64,000 bases of DNA, from assembly GCF_000504245.1 (NCBI RefSeq), contig NZ_KI632509.1, positions 3,933,502 to 3,997,501 of the forward strand, in the 5' to 3' direction. Positions 1 through 9,008 of the stretch are shown here, one piece after another. Each line of letters opens with the position of its first letter. The first letter of the stretch is position 1. The stretch is from Haloechinothrix halophila YIM 93223. GTDB taxonomy: Bacteria > Actinomycetota > Actinomycetes > Mycobacteriales > Pseudonocardiaceae. The position numbers were made by a program, and so were the translations under genes. The notes beneath the pieces are model-generated. The model made no database searches, had not been told where the DNA came from, and saw nothing but the letters and a program-made list of their open reading frames with translations.

Positions 1-2
1 CC

Positions 3-80
3 GCCCGCGGCACACTCTCGTCGAGCACGACCGACGGTGTGACCTCAACGGTCAGCTGCAACACGTTCGACATCTGGTAG
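3..80 (+). CDS. C-terminal end of an unidentified protein (5' truncated)
   Basis: The frame beginning at base 3 is open from the window edge to a TAG at 78-80 and encodes 25 residues rich in Ser and Thr, ending in Asn-Thr-Phe-Asp-Ile-Trp. The stop codon is part of the TAGGAG sequence that looks like the ribosome-binding site of the next small gene, which is typical of two genes in one transcript. Too little is present to name a family. The other two plus-strand frames are also partly open here, so the frame choice rests mainly on the fit with the downstream Shine-Dalgarno sequence. Confidence 0.4.
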   Translation, partial: ARGTLSSSTTDGVTSTVSCNTFDIW

Positions 81-90
81 GAGTTTGTTG

Positions 91-360
91 ATGGGGCGAA
101 TTATGATCGACACGACACCGCAGGGCGCTGAGTTTATGGAGCGGATAGTGAATATCATGATCCGGCTATTCGCTATGTCGCGAGGCGAAGCGATGGGTCG
201 CTTGAACAGGCATTGGTCTGGACAGCAGTTTAGGACTGCAGGAAAACAAATGGCGCTATTCCATGAGACGCCCGAGTGGTGGGCCAAAACTATCGTCTAC
301 GGCCCGGCTTCAGAGTGGTGGCTTGACGAGGAGAACGCGAGAGCTCTTCCTTACCCATAA
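91..360 (+). CDS. Small orphan protein, 89 aa
   Basis: I do not recognise a named family. The ATG at 91 follows AGGAG (79-83) with 7 nt spacing; two in-frame TTG codons at 85 and 88 are less likely starts. The protein has no signal peptide or membrane segment. It is rich in Met, Arg and Trp, with Trp-Trp pairs in its second half (about residues 63-64 and 75-76), and ends in Pro-Tyr-Pro. Many codons end in A or T (ATA, CTA, ACT, AAA), unlike the strongly GC-ending codons of neighbouring genes, so the gene was probably acquired recently. It sits directly behind the 3' end of another gene and may be its partner; an immunity-type role is possible but only a guess. Confidence 0.6.
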   Translation: MGRIMIDTTPQGAEFMERIVNIMIRLFAMSRGEAMGRLNRHWSGQQFRTAGKQMALFHETPEWWAKTIVYGPASEWWLDEENARALPYP

Positions 361-424
361 ACAATCCTAACCAGCGATCAGTACACTCTGCGAGACTGGG
401 TGCTGAGCGAAAGGAACATGGCCG

Positions 425-880
425 GTGTTGATCGAACTCACGGTGGGAGACGCGTACGGCGGGTTTCGAGTACGCCGACCCCGCGTTCGTCGCTGAACAC
501 AACACGCTTGCGGGCTACGTTCAGCACCCAACGCACCTCGATCTGCGCCCCGGCTGCTACACCGACGACACCCAGACGAGCATCGCCATCGCGGAGGCGC
601 TGGTGTCCGAGGTCGTCGTGGCGGGCTCACCGATTCGTCGACACATTTCATCGCGACCGACGTGTCGGGTACTCCGGTCGACTCTATGAAATGCTGCTCC
701 ACGTCGAGGACGGCAACGACCTGCTCACCAGGATCAACCCAGCCAGCGACAAGAGCGGCGCAGCCATGCGCGCCGGACCCCTCGGTTTACTGTCCGAGGT
801 CTCCGACGTGCTGCGCTACGCCGACGTCCAGGCACGGATCACGCACGACACGCCGGACGGTATCGAGGCCGCACAGGCCG
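425..880 (+). pseudogene. Decayed ADP-ribosylglycohydrolase family gene
   Basis: Three consecutive segments in three different frames together resemble the N-terminal half of ADP-ribosylglycohydrolases (DraG/crystallin J1 family). The first (from about 425) encodes the GDAYG motif. The second (from about 462) has GFEYADPAF and, further on, the TDDTQ metal-binding motif. The third (from about 634) has FVDTFHRDRR, then DKSGAAMRAGP and ITHDTPDG. A two-base loss near 460 explains the first frame change; the second lies near 625-634. Similarity stops around 875 and rluD ends at 898, so the C-terminal half with its second metal-binding motif is missing. Two frameshifts plus a truncation make a working enzyme very unlikely. 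An intact relative would remove ADP-ribose from proteins or small molecules. Confidence 0.75.
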
Positions 881-897
881 CGCCGCGCCACACACCG

Positions 898-1824
898 TCA
901 CTGCTCCTCGCGGAGCTCCTCCAGCGCGTCGGCCAGGTCGTCCGGGTGCTCCGAGACGAACTCGACCCAACGGCCGTCGTCCGGGTGGGCGAAGCCGAGC
1001 GAGTGGGCGTGCAGCCATTGCCGCGTCAGCTTGAGCCTGCGCGCCAGCACGGGATCGGCACCATAGGTAAGGTCCCCGACGCAGGGGTGACGCAGCGCCG
1101 CGAAGTGCACCCGGATCTGATGGGTGCGACCGGTCTCCAGCTTCACCTGGACCAGCGACGCCGCCCGGAACGCCTCGATCAGCTCGTAGTGGGTGACGCT
1201 CTCTCGCCCGCCCGCGACGACGGCGAACTTGTAGTCGTGCTTCGGGTGGCGGTCGATCGGGGCGTCGATCGTGCCCTTACTCGGGTCAGGGTGGCCTTGC
1301 ACCAGCGCGTGGTAGCCCTTGTCGACGGTGCGCTCCTTGAAGGCGCGCTTCAGCACGCTGTAGGCGTGCTCGCTCTTGGCGACCACCATCACGCCGGTGG
1401 TGCCCGCGTCGAGGCGGTGCACCACGCCCTTCCGCTCGGCAGCGCCCGACGTCGAGATCCGGGTTCCCACCGCGGCGAGTCCACCGATCACCGTCGGTCC
1501 GGTCCAGCCGGGGCTGGGATGCACCGCGACGCCGATCGGCTTGTCCACGACGACGATGTGATCGTCCTCGTGCAGCACCCGCATGCCCTCGACCGGTTCA
1601 GCGGCCACCGGTTCCGCCCGTTGCGGCTCTGGCAGCGTCACCTCGAGCAGCCCGCCCGCCGAGAGCCGATCGGACTTGCCCGCTGGCGCGCCGTCGAGCA
1701 GCACATCACCGGCCGTGGCCAACTCGGCGACGGCGGTGCGGGACAGCCCCAGGAGTTTCGCCAGCCCCGCATCGACACGCATGCCGTCGAGACCGTCGGG
1801 CACCGGCAGCATCCGCACGCTCAT
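898..1824 (-). CDS. rluD: 23S rRNA pseudouridine synthase, RluD family
   Basis: This 308-residue protein converts specific uridines in large-subunit rRNA to pseudouridine. An S4 RNA-binding domain lies at about residues 15-75. The catalytic domain follows, with HRLDAGTTG placing the catalytic Asp at residue 139, and GRTHQIRVH near residue 220. Length and domain order match RluD/RluC. Its ATG overlaps the stop of lspA by four bases (ATGA), so the two are translationally coupled; the lspA-rluD pairing is common in actinobacteria. The exact target uridines cannot be assigned from sequence alone because RluC and RluD share these motifs. Confidence 0.92.
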   Translation of the reverse strand: MSVRMLPVPDGLDGMRVDAGLAKLLGLSRTAVAELATAGDVLLDGAPAGKSDRLSAGGLLEVTLPEPQRAEPVAAEPVEGMRVLHEDDHIVVVDKPIGVAVHPSPGWTGPTVIGGLAAVGTRISTSGAAERKGVVHRLDAGTTGVMVVAKSEHAYSVLKRAFKERTVDKGYHALVQGHPDPSKGTIDAPIDRHPKHDYKFAVVAGGRESVTHYELIEAFRAASLVQVKLETGRTHQIRVHFAALRHPCVGDLTYGADPVLARRLKLTRQWLHAHSLGFAHPDDGRWVEFVSEHPDDLADALEELREEQ

Positions 1825-2363
1825 TCCTCCGCCACCGACTGCTTACGTCGCTTGCTCACGGTGCCGTCGTATTCCTTGCCAAGCAGGGTCAGCACCACGA
1901 TCAGGATGCCGCCACAGACGATGGCGGAGTCTGCGACGTTGAACACCGGCCAGACCTCGCCGTTGGGAGCGAACACCGACACGAAGTCGACGACGTGGCC
2001 TTGCAGCACACCGGGCGCACGGAAGATGCGGTCGATGAGGTTGCCGAGCGCACCGGCGAGCACCAGCGCCAACCCGATCGCCCAGCCGGTCGAGCGCAGC
2101 TTGGGCGCGATCCAGCAGATGGCGGCGACGACGATGATCGCGATGATCGCGAGCAGCCAGGTCATCCCGGTCGCCATCGAGAACGCCGCGCCAGGGTTGC
2201 GCAGCAGCTGGAGGTAGACAAATCCGCCAAGGACGCGGACGGGTTCCTGGCCTTCGAGCACCGCGACCGCGAGAATCTTCGTCGCGAGGTCGAGCCCGAG
2301 GACGATCAGCGCGATCAGGGCGACAAGTACGCCCCTGCGCCGAGGTAGCTGCTCGGTGTTCAC
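1821..2363 (-). CDS. lspA: Lipoprotein signal peptidase (signal peptidase II)
   Basis: A membrane aspartic protease that cuts signal peptides from diacylglyceryl-modified prolipoproteins. Four hydrophobic segments are visible. The two catalytic aspartates are in the GNLIDR motif (Asp111) and the FNVADSAI motif (Asp145) of the 180-residue form. The frame is open further upstream, but the extra 52 residues are Arg/Gly/Pro-rich and run toward the antiporter stop codon, so I place the start at the GTG at 2363 just before the first membrane segment. A GTG five codons upstream (2378) is an alternative. It forms a unit with rluD through a 4-bp overlap. The lipoprotein at 4.2 kb is one possible substrate in this window. 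Confidence 0.92.
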   Translation of the reverse strand: MNTEQLPRRRGVLVALIALIVLGLDLATKILAVAVLEGQEPVRVLGGFVYLQLLRNPGAAFSMATGMTWLLAIIAIIVVAAICWIAPKLRSTGWAIGLALVLAGALGNLIDRIFRAPGVLQGHVVDFVSVFAPNGEVWPVFNVADSAIVCGGILIVVLTLLGKEYDGTVSKRRKQSVAEE

Positions 2364-2442
2364 CCCGCCATTGTCCACTATGCGGACATGCCTAGCAGCG
2401 CCCGGCCACCCGACGCGCCTGGCGCCCGGTTCCGTGGTGGGC

Positions 2443-3921
2443 TCAGCCACCGGTCTCGCCCCGCCAGCGAGCGAGCCTGCCCGCCCGGTCGACGGCCCTG
2501 ATCCGGCGCTCGGCAGCATCGCGCACCCGTGCGGTCGTCACCACAAGCAGCTGGTCGCGCTCCTGCAGCCGAGTGGTGTCCTGCGGCGTGAACCCCTTGC
2601 CGCCCCGCACGATCAGGCTCACCGACGCGCCCTTCGGTAGCCGCAGCTCGGCCAGGTAGACGCCGTGGAGCCGCGACCCTGGCTGGATCCTGACCTGCAA
2701 CAGCTCAGCACCCAGCTCATCCAGCGGCGCCGCATCGACCTCCAGCGCCCTCGGCTCGGCGCGTTCGGCGAGGCCGAGCAGCCGGACCAGCGGCGTCATC
2801 GTCGCGCCCTGCACCAGGGTGAACACGATGACCAGCACGAACACCGTGTCCACCAGCCGATCGGCGCCGTCGATGCCCTGCGCGAGCGGAATCGAAGCCA
2901 GCACGATCGGCACCGCACCCCGCAGGCCTGCCCAAGACACGAACACCTGCTCCCGCAACGGCACCCGGAACGGCAGCAATGCGAGCACCACCGACAGCGG
3001 CCGCGCCAGCAGGAGCAGCACCGCACCGGCGATCAGACCAGGCACGATGGCGTCAAGTAGCCGTTGCGGGGCCGCGAAGACACCGAGCAGCACGAACAGC
3101 CCGATCTGGGAGAGCCAGCCGAGCCCCTCGGCGAACGACACGGTGTCCGAACGGTGCGGCAGCCGGGCGTTGCCGAGCACGAGCGCGGACAGATACGTCG
3201 CAAGCAGCCCGGATGCCTCGGCGAGCTGCCCGCTGGCGAACGCCAAGACGCACACCGCGACCGTGGCCAGTGGATACAGGCCGGTCGCTGGCAACGCCGC
3301 CCGCCGCAATGTCCACGCCCCGAGCCAGCCAAGACCGACGCCGATGGCCCCGCCGACCACGAGCTGGTAGATCAGTTCCAGCGGGAACAGCAAGGTCATC
3401 GGCTCGGCCGAGGCGAGCAGGACCACCAGGATGTATACCGGGGCGTCGTTGAGACCGGACTCCAGCTCCAGCGTGCCGCGCAGCCGCCTGCCGATGCCCG
3501 CGCCTCGGAGCACGCTGAACACGGCGGCGGCGTCGGTGGACGACAACACCGCACCCCACAGCAGCGCGACTCGCCAGTCCAGCCCGAGCAGCCACCACAT
3601 CGCGGCCCCGGTCACCGCGACGCTGACGCCCACCGACAACGTCGACAGCGCGATGCCAGGCCCGAGCGAGGGCCGCACGTCCGACCAGCGGGTGGTCAGC
3701 CCACCTTCGGTGAGGATCATCACCAGCGCGGCGATGCCGAGCGCCTGGGTCAGCTCAGGATCGTCGAGCCGGAGGCCGAAGCCTTCCTCGCCGAGCAGCA
3801 CCCCGATGCCCAGGTAGAGCACCAGTGACGGGAAGCCCAGCGTGATCGACACCCGCACCGCGACGACCGCCGCCAGCAGGACGGCGGCGCCGAGACCGAG
3901 AATGATCGGGAGCTGATCCAC
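2443..3921 (-). CDS. Monovalent cation/proton antiporter of the CPA1 NhaP2/CvrA type
   Basis: About twelve hydrophobic segments fill residues 1-390 of this 492-residue protein and form a Na+/H+ exchanger domain; the SSTDAAAVFS segment in the first half is typical of CPA1 antiporters. The last ~100 residues are soluble and resemble a TrkA-C domain (LPKGASVSLIVRGGKGFTPQ region), which usually senses a ligand and gates potassium or sodium/proton exchange. The GTG at 3921 is preceded by GGAGGT at ideal distance and is preferred over the ATG 12 codons upstream. It probably exports K+ or Na+ in exchange for protons; the ion preference cannot be read from sequence. It stands upstream of lspA with a 79-nt gap. 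Confidence 0.88.
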   Translation of the reverse strand: MDQLPIILGLGAAVLLAAVVAVRVSITLGFPSLVLYLGIGVLLGEEGFGLRLDDPELTQALGIAALVMILTEGGLTTRWSDVRPSLGPGIALSTLSVGVSVAVTGAAMWWLLGLDWRVALLWGAVLSSTDAAAVFSVLRGAGIGRRLRGTLELESGLNDAPVYILVVLLASAEPMTLLFPLELIYQLVVGGAIGVGLGWLGAWTLRRAALPATGLYPLATVAVCVLAFASGQLAEASGLLATYLSALVLGNARLPHRSDTVSFAEGLGWLSQIGLFVLLGVFAAPQRLLDAIVPGLIAGAVLLLLARPLSVVLALLPFRVPLREQVFVSWAGLRGAVPIVLASIPLAQGIDGADRLVDTVFVLVIVFTLVQGATMTPLVRLLGLAERAEPRALEVDAAPLDELGAELLQVRIQPGSRLHGVYLAELRLPKGASVSLIVRGGKGFTPQDTTRLQERDQLLVVTTARVRDAAERRIRAVDRAGRLARWRGETGG

Positions 3922-4183
3922 CGCACCTCCCGTCACGCCTGCTGTTCCGGCCCACATTCTCGCTGATGAGGTCGCCAGCGGCCCGTTCTTGTGATCAGCG
4001 GCGCGTCAGCGCGCGAGCAGCGCGGTCTTCCGATACGCGCAGCTGTCACGACGCCGCCCACCGGCCAGCTGTGGACCGACTCGGCCTACCCCGCGGACCG
4101 CCCCTGAGTAAACCTGGTGGGTGCCGCTTCGGCCCACAAGTCCGGAAACGGCGCCCCACCCGACCCAAGACGGATATGCTGCT

Positions 4184-4657
4184 ATGCCGATGAGAACGCG
4201 AACCCGGTTCACGGCCGTCCTGCTCCTGTCACCCGCCCTGGCGGCCTGCGTCAACCCCGTCGCGGATGACGCTGTCGAGATCGGCGTCGATCGGGCCACC
4301 TTGGAGCAGGAAGCACATGGGGCTGGGGTCCCCGTGCTGGTGCCGGAACGGCTACCCAGCGGCTACCAGATGCTCGATGTGTCCAGTTCTCGGTCCGCTG
4401 GCGGCCACGTCGGCGTCCGGGAGTTCACGATCTCTCGCATCGACGGCGAGCAGCCATCGGTGATTTTCACCTGTGTCCAGGACAAGGGCGCACAGCTCTG
4501 CGACGGCGACGAGGAAGGCAAGCGCTCACTCCGGCGCACGGTCGACAGCGCCGAGGTGGTCATCCGATGGGATGCCTCAGACAGCGCTGTCGACACGGCG
4601 TTCTGGCGCGAAGTCCCGTTTACTACTGAACTCGACAACGTCGACTGGCTGACCTGA
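4184..4657 (+). CDS. Putative secreted lipoprotein, 157 aa
   Basis: The N-terminus has an Arg-rich n-region, a hydrophobic stretch and a lipobox LAAC that puts the lipidated cysteine at residue 22, so the mature protein should be anchored to the outer face of the membrane. The remaining ~135 residues are acidic and contain two further cysteines (TCVQDKGAQLC) that could form a disulfide. I do not recognise a family. The ATG at 4184 is used because it lies just before the signal peptide; a second ATG is two codons on. The gene is alone on the plus strand and converges on ileS with a 21-nt gap. LspA, encoded 2 kb away, would process it. Confidence 0.7.
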   Translation: MPMRTRTRFTAVLLLSPALAACVNPVADDAVEIGVDRATLEQEAHGAGVPVLVPERLPSGYQMLDVSSSRSAGGHVGVREFTISRIDGEQPSVIFTCVQDKGAQLCDGDEEGKRSLRRTVDSAEVVIRWDASDSAVDTAFWREVPFTTELDNVDWLT

Positions 4658-4678
4658 TCACGGACGCTCGCCGCGCCG

Positions 4679-7600
4679 CTAGACCTTGGCCACCCGCACG
4701 CGGGTCTTGACGCCGTCGCCGACGGTGCCGCCGAATGCGTCGCTGTCCTCAACGGCCCCGTACGACACCGCGTGCGCCAGCGTCTCGCTCGCCAGGAACT
4801 CCTCGTGCGCCTTGGCGGCGGCCACGACATCCTCCGGGGCGTCCACGGTCAGCGTGATCCGGTCGGAGACGTCCAGCCCGGCGTCGCGGCGCGCTTGCTG
4901 CACCACTCGCACCAGATCGCGGGCGATGCCCTCGGCGGCGAGTTCCGGCGTGACGTCGGTATCCAGCACGACGAGGCCAGAACCACCGGGCAGTGCCTCG
5001 GCGGCACCCGGGTCCTTCGAGACCAGCCTGCGGTCGTACTCACCCTCGTGCAGCTCGATACCCGCCGCGACGACACCGCCGTCGGGCGTGCTGGACCACT
5101 CGCCTGCCTTGACTGCCTTGATCACCCGCTGCACGTCCTTGCCGAGCCGAGGGCCAGCCGCGCGAGCGTTGACGACGACCTCGAACCCGCCGTGCTCGGC
5201 GACGTCCGTGGTCAGCTCGACGGACTTGACGTTGACCTCGTCGCGGATGATGTCGGCGAAGTCGTCCAGCCGGTCGGCGTCCTCGGCCGCGACCAGCAGC
5301 CGAGCAAGCGGCAGCCGCACCCGCAGCGTGTTCGCCTTACGCAGCGCCAGCGCACACGAAGCCACCTGCCGCACCCGGTCCATCGCGCTGACCAGCGCCG
5401 AGTCGCTGGGCAACTCGTCGAGAAGCGGCCAGTCCGCCAGGTGCACCGAGCGCTCGCCGGTCAGCCCGCGCCAGACGGCCTCCGCCGTCAGGGGCAGCAG
5501 CGGTGCGACCACCCGGCAGGTCACCTCGAGCACGGTGTGCAGCGTGTCGATCGCGTCGGCCTCGCCAGCCCAGAACCGGTCGCGGGAGCGCCGCACGTAC
5601 CAGTTGGTCAGCACTTCGAGGAAGTCCCGCACCGTCGCGCACGCACCGGCGATGTCGTAGCCGTCCATGGCGGACTCGACGTCGGTGATCAGCTCGTTGG
5701 TCTTGGCGAGGATGTAGCGGTCAAGCACGTGCTGCGAATCCGTCCTGACCTTGCCCTCGACGCCCTCGGCGTTGGCGTAGAGGGCGAGGAAGTAGTACGA
5801 GTTCCACAGCGGCAGCACGGCCTGGCGCACCGCGTCCCGGATGCCCCGCTCGGTGACGACAAGATCGCCGCCGCGCAGGATCGGGCTCGCCATCAGGAAC
5901 CAGCGCATCGCGTCGGCGCCGTCGCGGGCGAACACCTCTTTGACGTCCGGGTAGTTCTTCAGCGACTTGGACATCTTCTGCCCGTCGTCGCCGAGGACGA
6001 TGCCGTGCACCACGCAGTTGCGAAACGCCGGCCGGTCGAACAGCGCGGTGGCCAGCACGTGCAGCGTGTAGAACCAGCCGCGGGTCTGCCCGTTGTACTC
6101 GACGATGAAGTCGCCCGGGTAGTGGTGTTCGAACCAGTCGGCGTTCTCGAACGGGTAGTGCACCTGCGCGAACGGCATCGAGCCGGACTCGAACCAGCAG
6201 TCGAGCACCTCGGGCACCCGACGCATGGTGGACTCACCGGTCGGGTCGTCCGGGTTCGGCCGGGTCAGCTCGTCGATGTGCGGCCGGTGCAGGTCGGTGG
6301 GCCGCACACCGAAGTCGCGCTCCAGTTCGTCCAGCGAGCCGTAGACGTCGACGCGTGGGTAGTCCGGGTTGTCGGAGACCCACACCGGGATGGGCGAGCC
6401 CCAGTACCGGTTGCGCGAGATGCCCCAGTCGCGAGCGTTCTCCAGCCAGCGGCCGAACTGGCCGTCGCGGATGTAGCTCGGCACCCAGTTGATCTGCTGG
6501 TTCAGTTCGACCATGCGGTCGCGGAACTTGGTCACCGCGACGAACCACGACGACACCGCCCGCTGGATCAGCGGGTTGTCGCAGCGCCAGCAGTGCGGGT
6601 ACGGGTGGTCGTAGGTCTCGTGCCGCAGCACCACGCCCGCTGCCTTGAGGTCGGCGATGATCGCCTTGTTGGCGTCAAAAACCTGCTGCCCTTCGTAGGG
6701 CGACACCTGGGCGTCGAACTCACCACGGGAGTTGACCGGCGTGACCGGCTCGATGCCCGCCGCGTCGGTGATGACCTTGTCTTCCTCACCGTAGGCCGGT
6801 GCGATGTGGACGATCCCGGTGCCGTCTTCGGTGGTGACGTAGTCCGCGAGCAGTACCTGATGCGCGGCGGCTTGCTGGCCCGCGAAGAAGTCGAACGGCG
6901 GGCTGTAGCGAGTCCCCAGCAGCTCGGTACCCGCGTAGCGGGCCAGCACCTCCGGCTCCTCCCCCAGCTCACGCGCGTAGGCGGGAACTCGCGCCTCGGC
7001 GAGCAGGTAACGCTCGCCACTGGAGCCACGCACCACCACGTACTCCACCTCGGGGTGCACCGCGGCGGCGAGGTTCGACGGCAGCGTCCACGGCGTGGTC
7101 GTCCAGACCAGCGCGCGGGCGCCATCCAGGTCGGCGTTGTCCGAGTTGACCCGCAGGCCGACAGTGAGGGCCGGGTCCTGCCGCTGCCGGTAGACGTCGT
7201 CCATTTTGGTCTCGGTGTTGGACAGCGGCGTCTCGCAGCGCCAGCAGTACCAGAGCACCCGGAAGCCCTCGTAGACCAGGCCCTTGTCCCACAACGACTT
7301 GAACGCCCACATGACGCTTTCCATGTAGTCCAGGTCGAGCGTCTTGTAGTCGTTGGCGAAGTCGACCCAGCGGGCCTGGCGAGTGACGTACTCCTCCCAG
7401 TCGCCGGTGTAGCGCAAGACCGAGGCGCGGCAGGCGTCGTTGAACTCGGCGACGCCCATCGCCTCGATCTCGTTCTTGTGCGAGATGCCGAGCTGCTTCT
7501 CAGCCTCGACCTCGGCGGGCAGGCCGTGGCAGTCCCAGCCGAACCGGCGCTCCACCCTGCGCCCGCGCATGGTCTTATACCGCGGCACGACGTCCTTGAC

Positions 7601-7828
7601 GTAGCCGGTCAGCAGGTGACCGTAGTGCGGCAGGCCGTTGGCGAACGGCGGGCCGTCGTAGAAGACGAACTCGTTGCCGCCGTTCTCGCCAGGCTCGCGC
7701 GCCTCGACGCTGGCCTCGAACGTGTTGTCCTTGGACCAGTACGCCAGCACGTCCTGCTCGAGCTTCGGGAAGGACGGCTGGGATGCGACGGCGTCGGTGC
7801 CACCGTGGCTGACCTTCGGATACGGCAT
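4679..7828 (-). CDS. ileS: Isoleucyl-tRNA synthetase
   Basis: This 1049-residue class I enzyme charges tRNA-Ile with isoleucine. The ATP-binding HIGH motif appears as HYGH (residues 68-71) after the PPFANGLP segment, and KMSKS is present in [12 protein letters not shown]. The large CP1 editing insert lies between them, with cysteine pairs at WYCWRCETP and CWRCDNP. The length and organisation fit the eukaryote-like IleS2 type used by mycobacteria rather than the ~930-residue bacterial type. The ATG at 7828 has GAGGAG upstream; the longer open frame reaches back into the T-box leader and is not the true start. Expression is expected to respond to uncharged tRNA-Ile through that leader. Confidence 0.96.
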   Translation of the reverse strand: MPYPKVSHGGTDAVASQPSFPKLEQDVLAYWSKDNTFEASVEAREPGENGGNEFVFYDGPPFANGLPHYGHLLTGYVKDVVPRYKTMRGRRVERRFGWDCHGLPAEVEAEKQLGISHKNEIEAMGVAEFNDACRASVLRYTGDWEEYVTRQARWVDFANDYKTLDLDYMESVMWAFKSLWDKGLVYEGFRVLWYCWRCETPLSNTETKMDDVYRQRQDPALTVGLRVNSDNADLDGARALVWTTTPWTLPSNLAAAVHPEVEYVVVRGSSGERYLLAEARVPAYARELGEEPEVLARYAGTELLGTRYSPPFDFFAGQQAAAHQVLLADYVTTEDGTGIVHIAPAYGEEDKVITDAAGIEPVTPVNSRGEFDAQVSPYEGQQVFDANKAIIADLKAAGVVLRHETYDHPYPHCWRCDNPLIQRAVSSWFVAVTKFRDRMVELNQQINWVPSYIRDGQFGRWLENARDWGISRNRYWGSPIPVWVSDNPDYPRVDVYGSLDELERDFGVRPTDLHRPHIDELTRPNPDDPTGESTMRRVPEVLDCWFESGSMPFAQVHYPFENADWFEHHYPGDFIVEYNGQTRGWFYTLHVLATALFDRPAFRNCVVHGIVLGDDGQKMSKSLKNYPDVKEVFARDGADAMRWFLMASPILRGGDLVVTERGIRDAVRQAVLPLWNSYYFLALYANAEGVEGKVRTDSQHVLDRYILAKTNELITDVESAMDGYDIAGACATVRDFLEVLTNWYVRRSRDRFWAGEADAIDTLHTVLEVTCRVVAPLLPLTAEAVWRGLTGERSVHLADWPLLDELPSDSALVSAMDRVRQVASCALALRKANTLRVRLPLARLLVAAEDADRLDDFADIIRDEVNVKSVELTTDVAEHGGFEVVVNARAAGPRLGKDVQRVIKAVKAGEWSSTPDGGVVAAGIELHEGEYDRRLVSKDPGAAEALPGGSGLVVLDTDVTPELAAEGIARDLVRVVQQARRDAGLDVSDRITLTVDAPEDVVAAAKAHEEFLASETLAHAVSYGAVEDSDAFGGTVGDGVKTRVRVAKV

Positions 7829-7899
7829 GGGTCGTGCTCCTCGCGGGTGTCGTGCTCGCATGTGATCGTCACTGATCGCCACGCGGGGACGACGCGCAC

Positions 7900-8098
7900 A
7901 CCATGGGCCTGCGCTCCGCGGTACCACCCCGCTTGTCCGCACACTGGGCACGCCCTGGGGCACGTCCGTGGCGCGGACCTCTCATCGCGCGGCTGTGACG
8001 GGCCGCTCCCGTCCGGGTCTAATAAGGCCGCTGTCGCGGCCCGTTCTTCCGGATGGCTCCCCGGTGATGGCCGGATCGTCGCCGTGGTGACTCTAGGT
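7900..8098 (-). promoter_or_regulatory. T-box leader (isoleucine specifier) controlling ileS
   Basis: On the minus strand this leader ends in the T-box consensus GGGTGGTACCGCGG (7916-7929), which pairs with the acceptor end of uncharged tRNA. About 130 nt upstream lies a stem I region containing GGCCATCACCGGGGAGCC and GGAAGAACGGG, where the specifier codon ATC (8066-8068) reads the tRNA-Ile anticodon. Between them is a stretch ending in GGCCCGTCACAGCC that can form the rest of stem I. There is no U-run after the T-box, and the ileS Shine-Dalgarno sequence lies about 75 nt further on. This fits the actinobacterial translational class, in which tRNA binding frees the ribosome-binding site. The outer boundaries are approximate. 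Confidence 0.9.
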
Positions 8099-8169
8099 TA
8101 ACGCCGCCGGGCAACCGCGTTGTTCCGAGGGTCGGATCGACGTCACCGCGCGCCGCACCGGACGCGCGA

Positions 8170-8859
8170 CTACTCGCGGCCGAACTTGCCCAGCGACCGC
8201 TTGCGCTTCCTCCTGGCCCGCGTCACCAGCGACGCGTCGGGGCCGCACCGGGCGCACGGGGTGAAACCGAGTTCGCGCGCCTCGGACACCTCGATCGGGA
8301 TGGTGTCCTTGTCGACCAGCCAGCCGCACTCCGGCAGGTGGTAGCGGGGCTGCTCGTCGATGACCAGCACCTGATCGTCGAGTTCGGACACCAGCAGCAG
8401 ATCGGCCGCGTCGGTGTCCTCCTCGCCGGGCGGGGTGTGCGGGTCATACGCACCGATGGCGGAACGCTCGGGCTTGGCCGGCTCCGGCGGCGCGCTCGCG
8501 GTGTCCGCCGCGGTCGGCGACGGCTCCGCGGTGTCAACGTCAGTGGTGTCGGCGGTGTCGGACGTGTCCGCTACCGCGTCCGTGGCGGTGTCCGCGGCTA
8601 CGTCCGTCGCAGCGACCTCGTCCCCCGCAGACGCGGCCTCGTCCGCCTCGTCCGCGGTCTCCCCTTCCGGCTCGTCAGACGCCTCAGCAACGGCCTTGCG
8701 CTGCCGTGCGCGCCTGCGCAGCCAGTCGACGAACAGCACCACCGCGGCGAGCGCCGACGCACCGATGGACAACCACGCCCACAGCGACGACGCGGTGATC
8801 AGTGCGGTGACCAGCAGCGCCAACGCCGCCAGCACCAAGATCAACACGAGAGAAAGCAC
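8170..8859 (-). CDS. Membrane protein with acidic linker and C-terminal His/Cys motif
   Basis: Two hydrophobic segments (about residues 1-22 and 26-45) are followed by an Arg-rich stretch, then about 90 residues of Ala/Asp/Thr/Glu-rich low-complexity linker. A compact C-terminal domain (about 135-229) contains YHLPECGWL and, further on, FTPCARCGPD. A His, one Cys and a Cys-x2-Cys pair could bind a metal. The tail is strongly basic. I know homologues beside divIVA in other actinobacteria but no assigned function. The GTG at 8859 starts directly at the membrane segment; its ribosome-binding site is weak. It lies between ileS and wag31, all on the minus strand. Confidence 0.75.
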   Translation of the reverse strand: MLSLVLILVLAALALLVTALITASSLWAWLSIGASALAAVVLFVDWLRRRARQRKAVAEASDEPEGETADEADEAASAGDEVAATDVAADTATDAVADTSDTADTTDVDTAEPSPTAADTASAPPEPAKPERSAIGAYDPHTPPGEEDTDAADLLLVSELDDQVLVIDEQPRYHLPECGWLVDKDTIPIEVSEARELGFTPCARCGPDASLVTRARRKRKRSLGKFGRE

Positions 8860-8953
8860 GCCGAATTACATCACACAAGACAACGCGACTGGGCCTGTGA
8901 CACCCCGGAGGTGCCTGGCCAGCCGCCAGTGGCTGGAAGGTGGTGACAGACCT

Positions 8954-8986
8954 GGTTCCGGTCCCCCGACACGGGAGACCGGAACC
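8954..8986 (-). terminator. Transcription terminator hairpin after wag31
   Basis: A perfect 10-bp inverted repeat (GGTTCCGGTC at 8954-8963 against GACCGGAACC at 8977-8986) with extra C-G pairing inside the loop lies 22 nt past the wag31 stop. It has no U-tract, as is usual for hairpin terminators in high-GC actinobacteria. Confidence 0.65.
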
Positions 8987-9008
8987 GGCGTGAGGTCAGT
9001 GCGTCGCG

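Noticed and set aside
400-2217. 605-codon open frame on the plus strand
   Set aside because: Beyond about 880 it is antisense to rluD and lspA; only the part near 634-880 has meaning, as one frame of the pseudogene.
4772-8101. 1109-codon open frame opposite ileS
   Set aside because: Antisense shadow of a GC-rich gene: no ribosome-binding site, no family motifs, and residue use dominated by Arg, Val, Asp and Gly.
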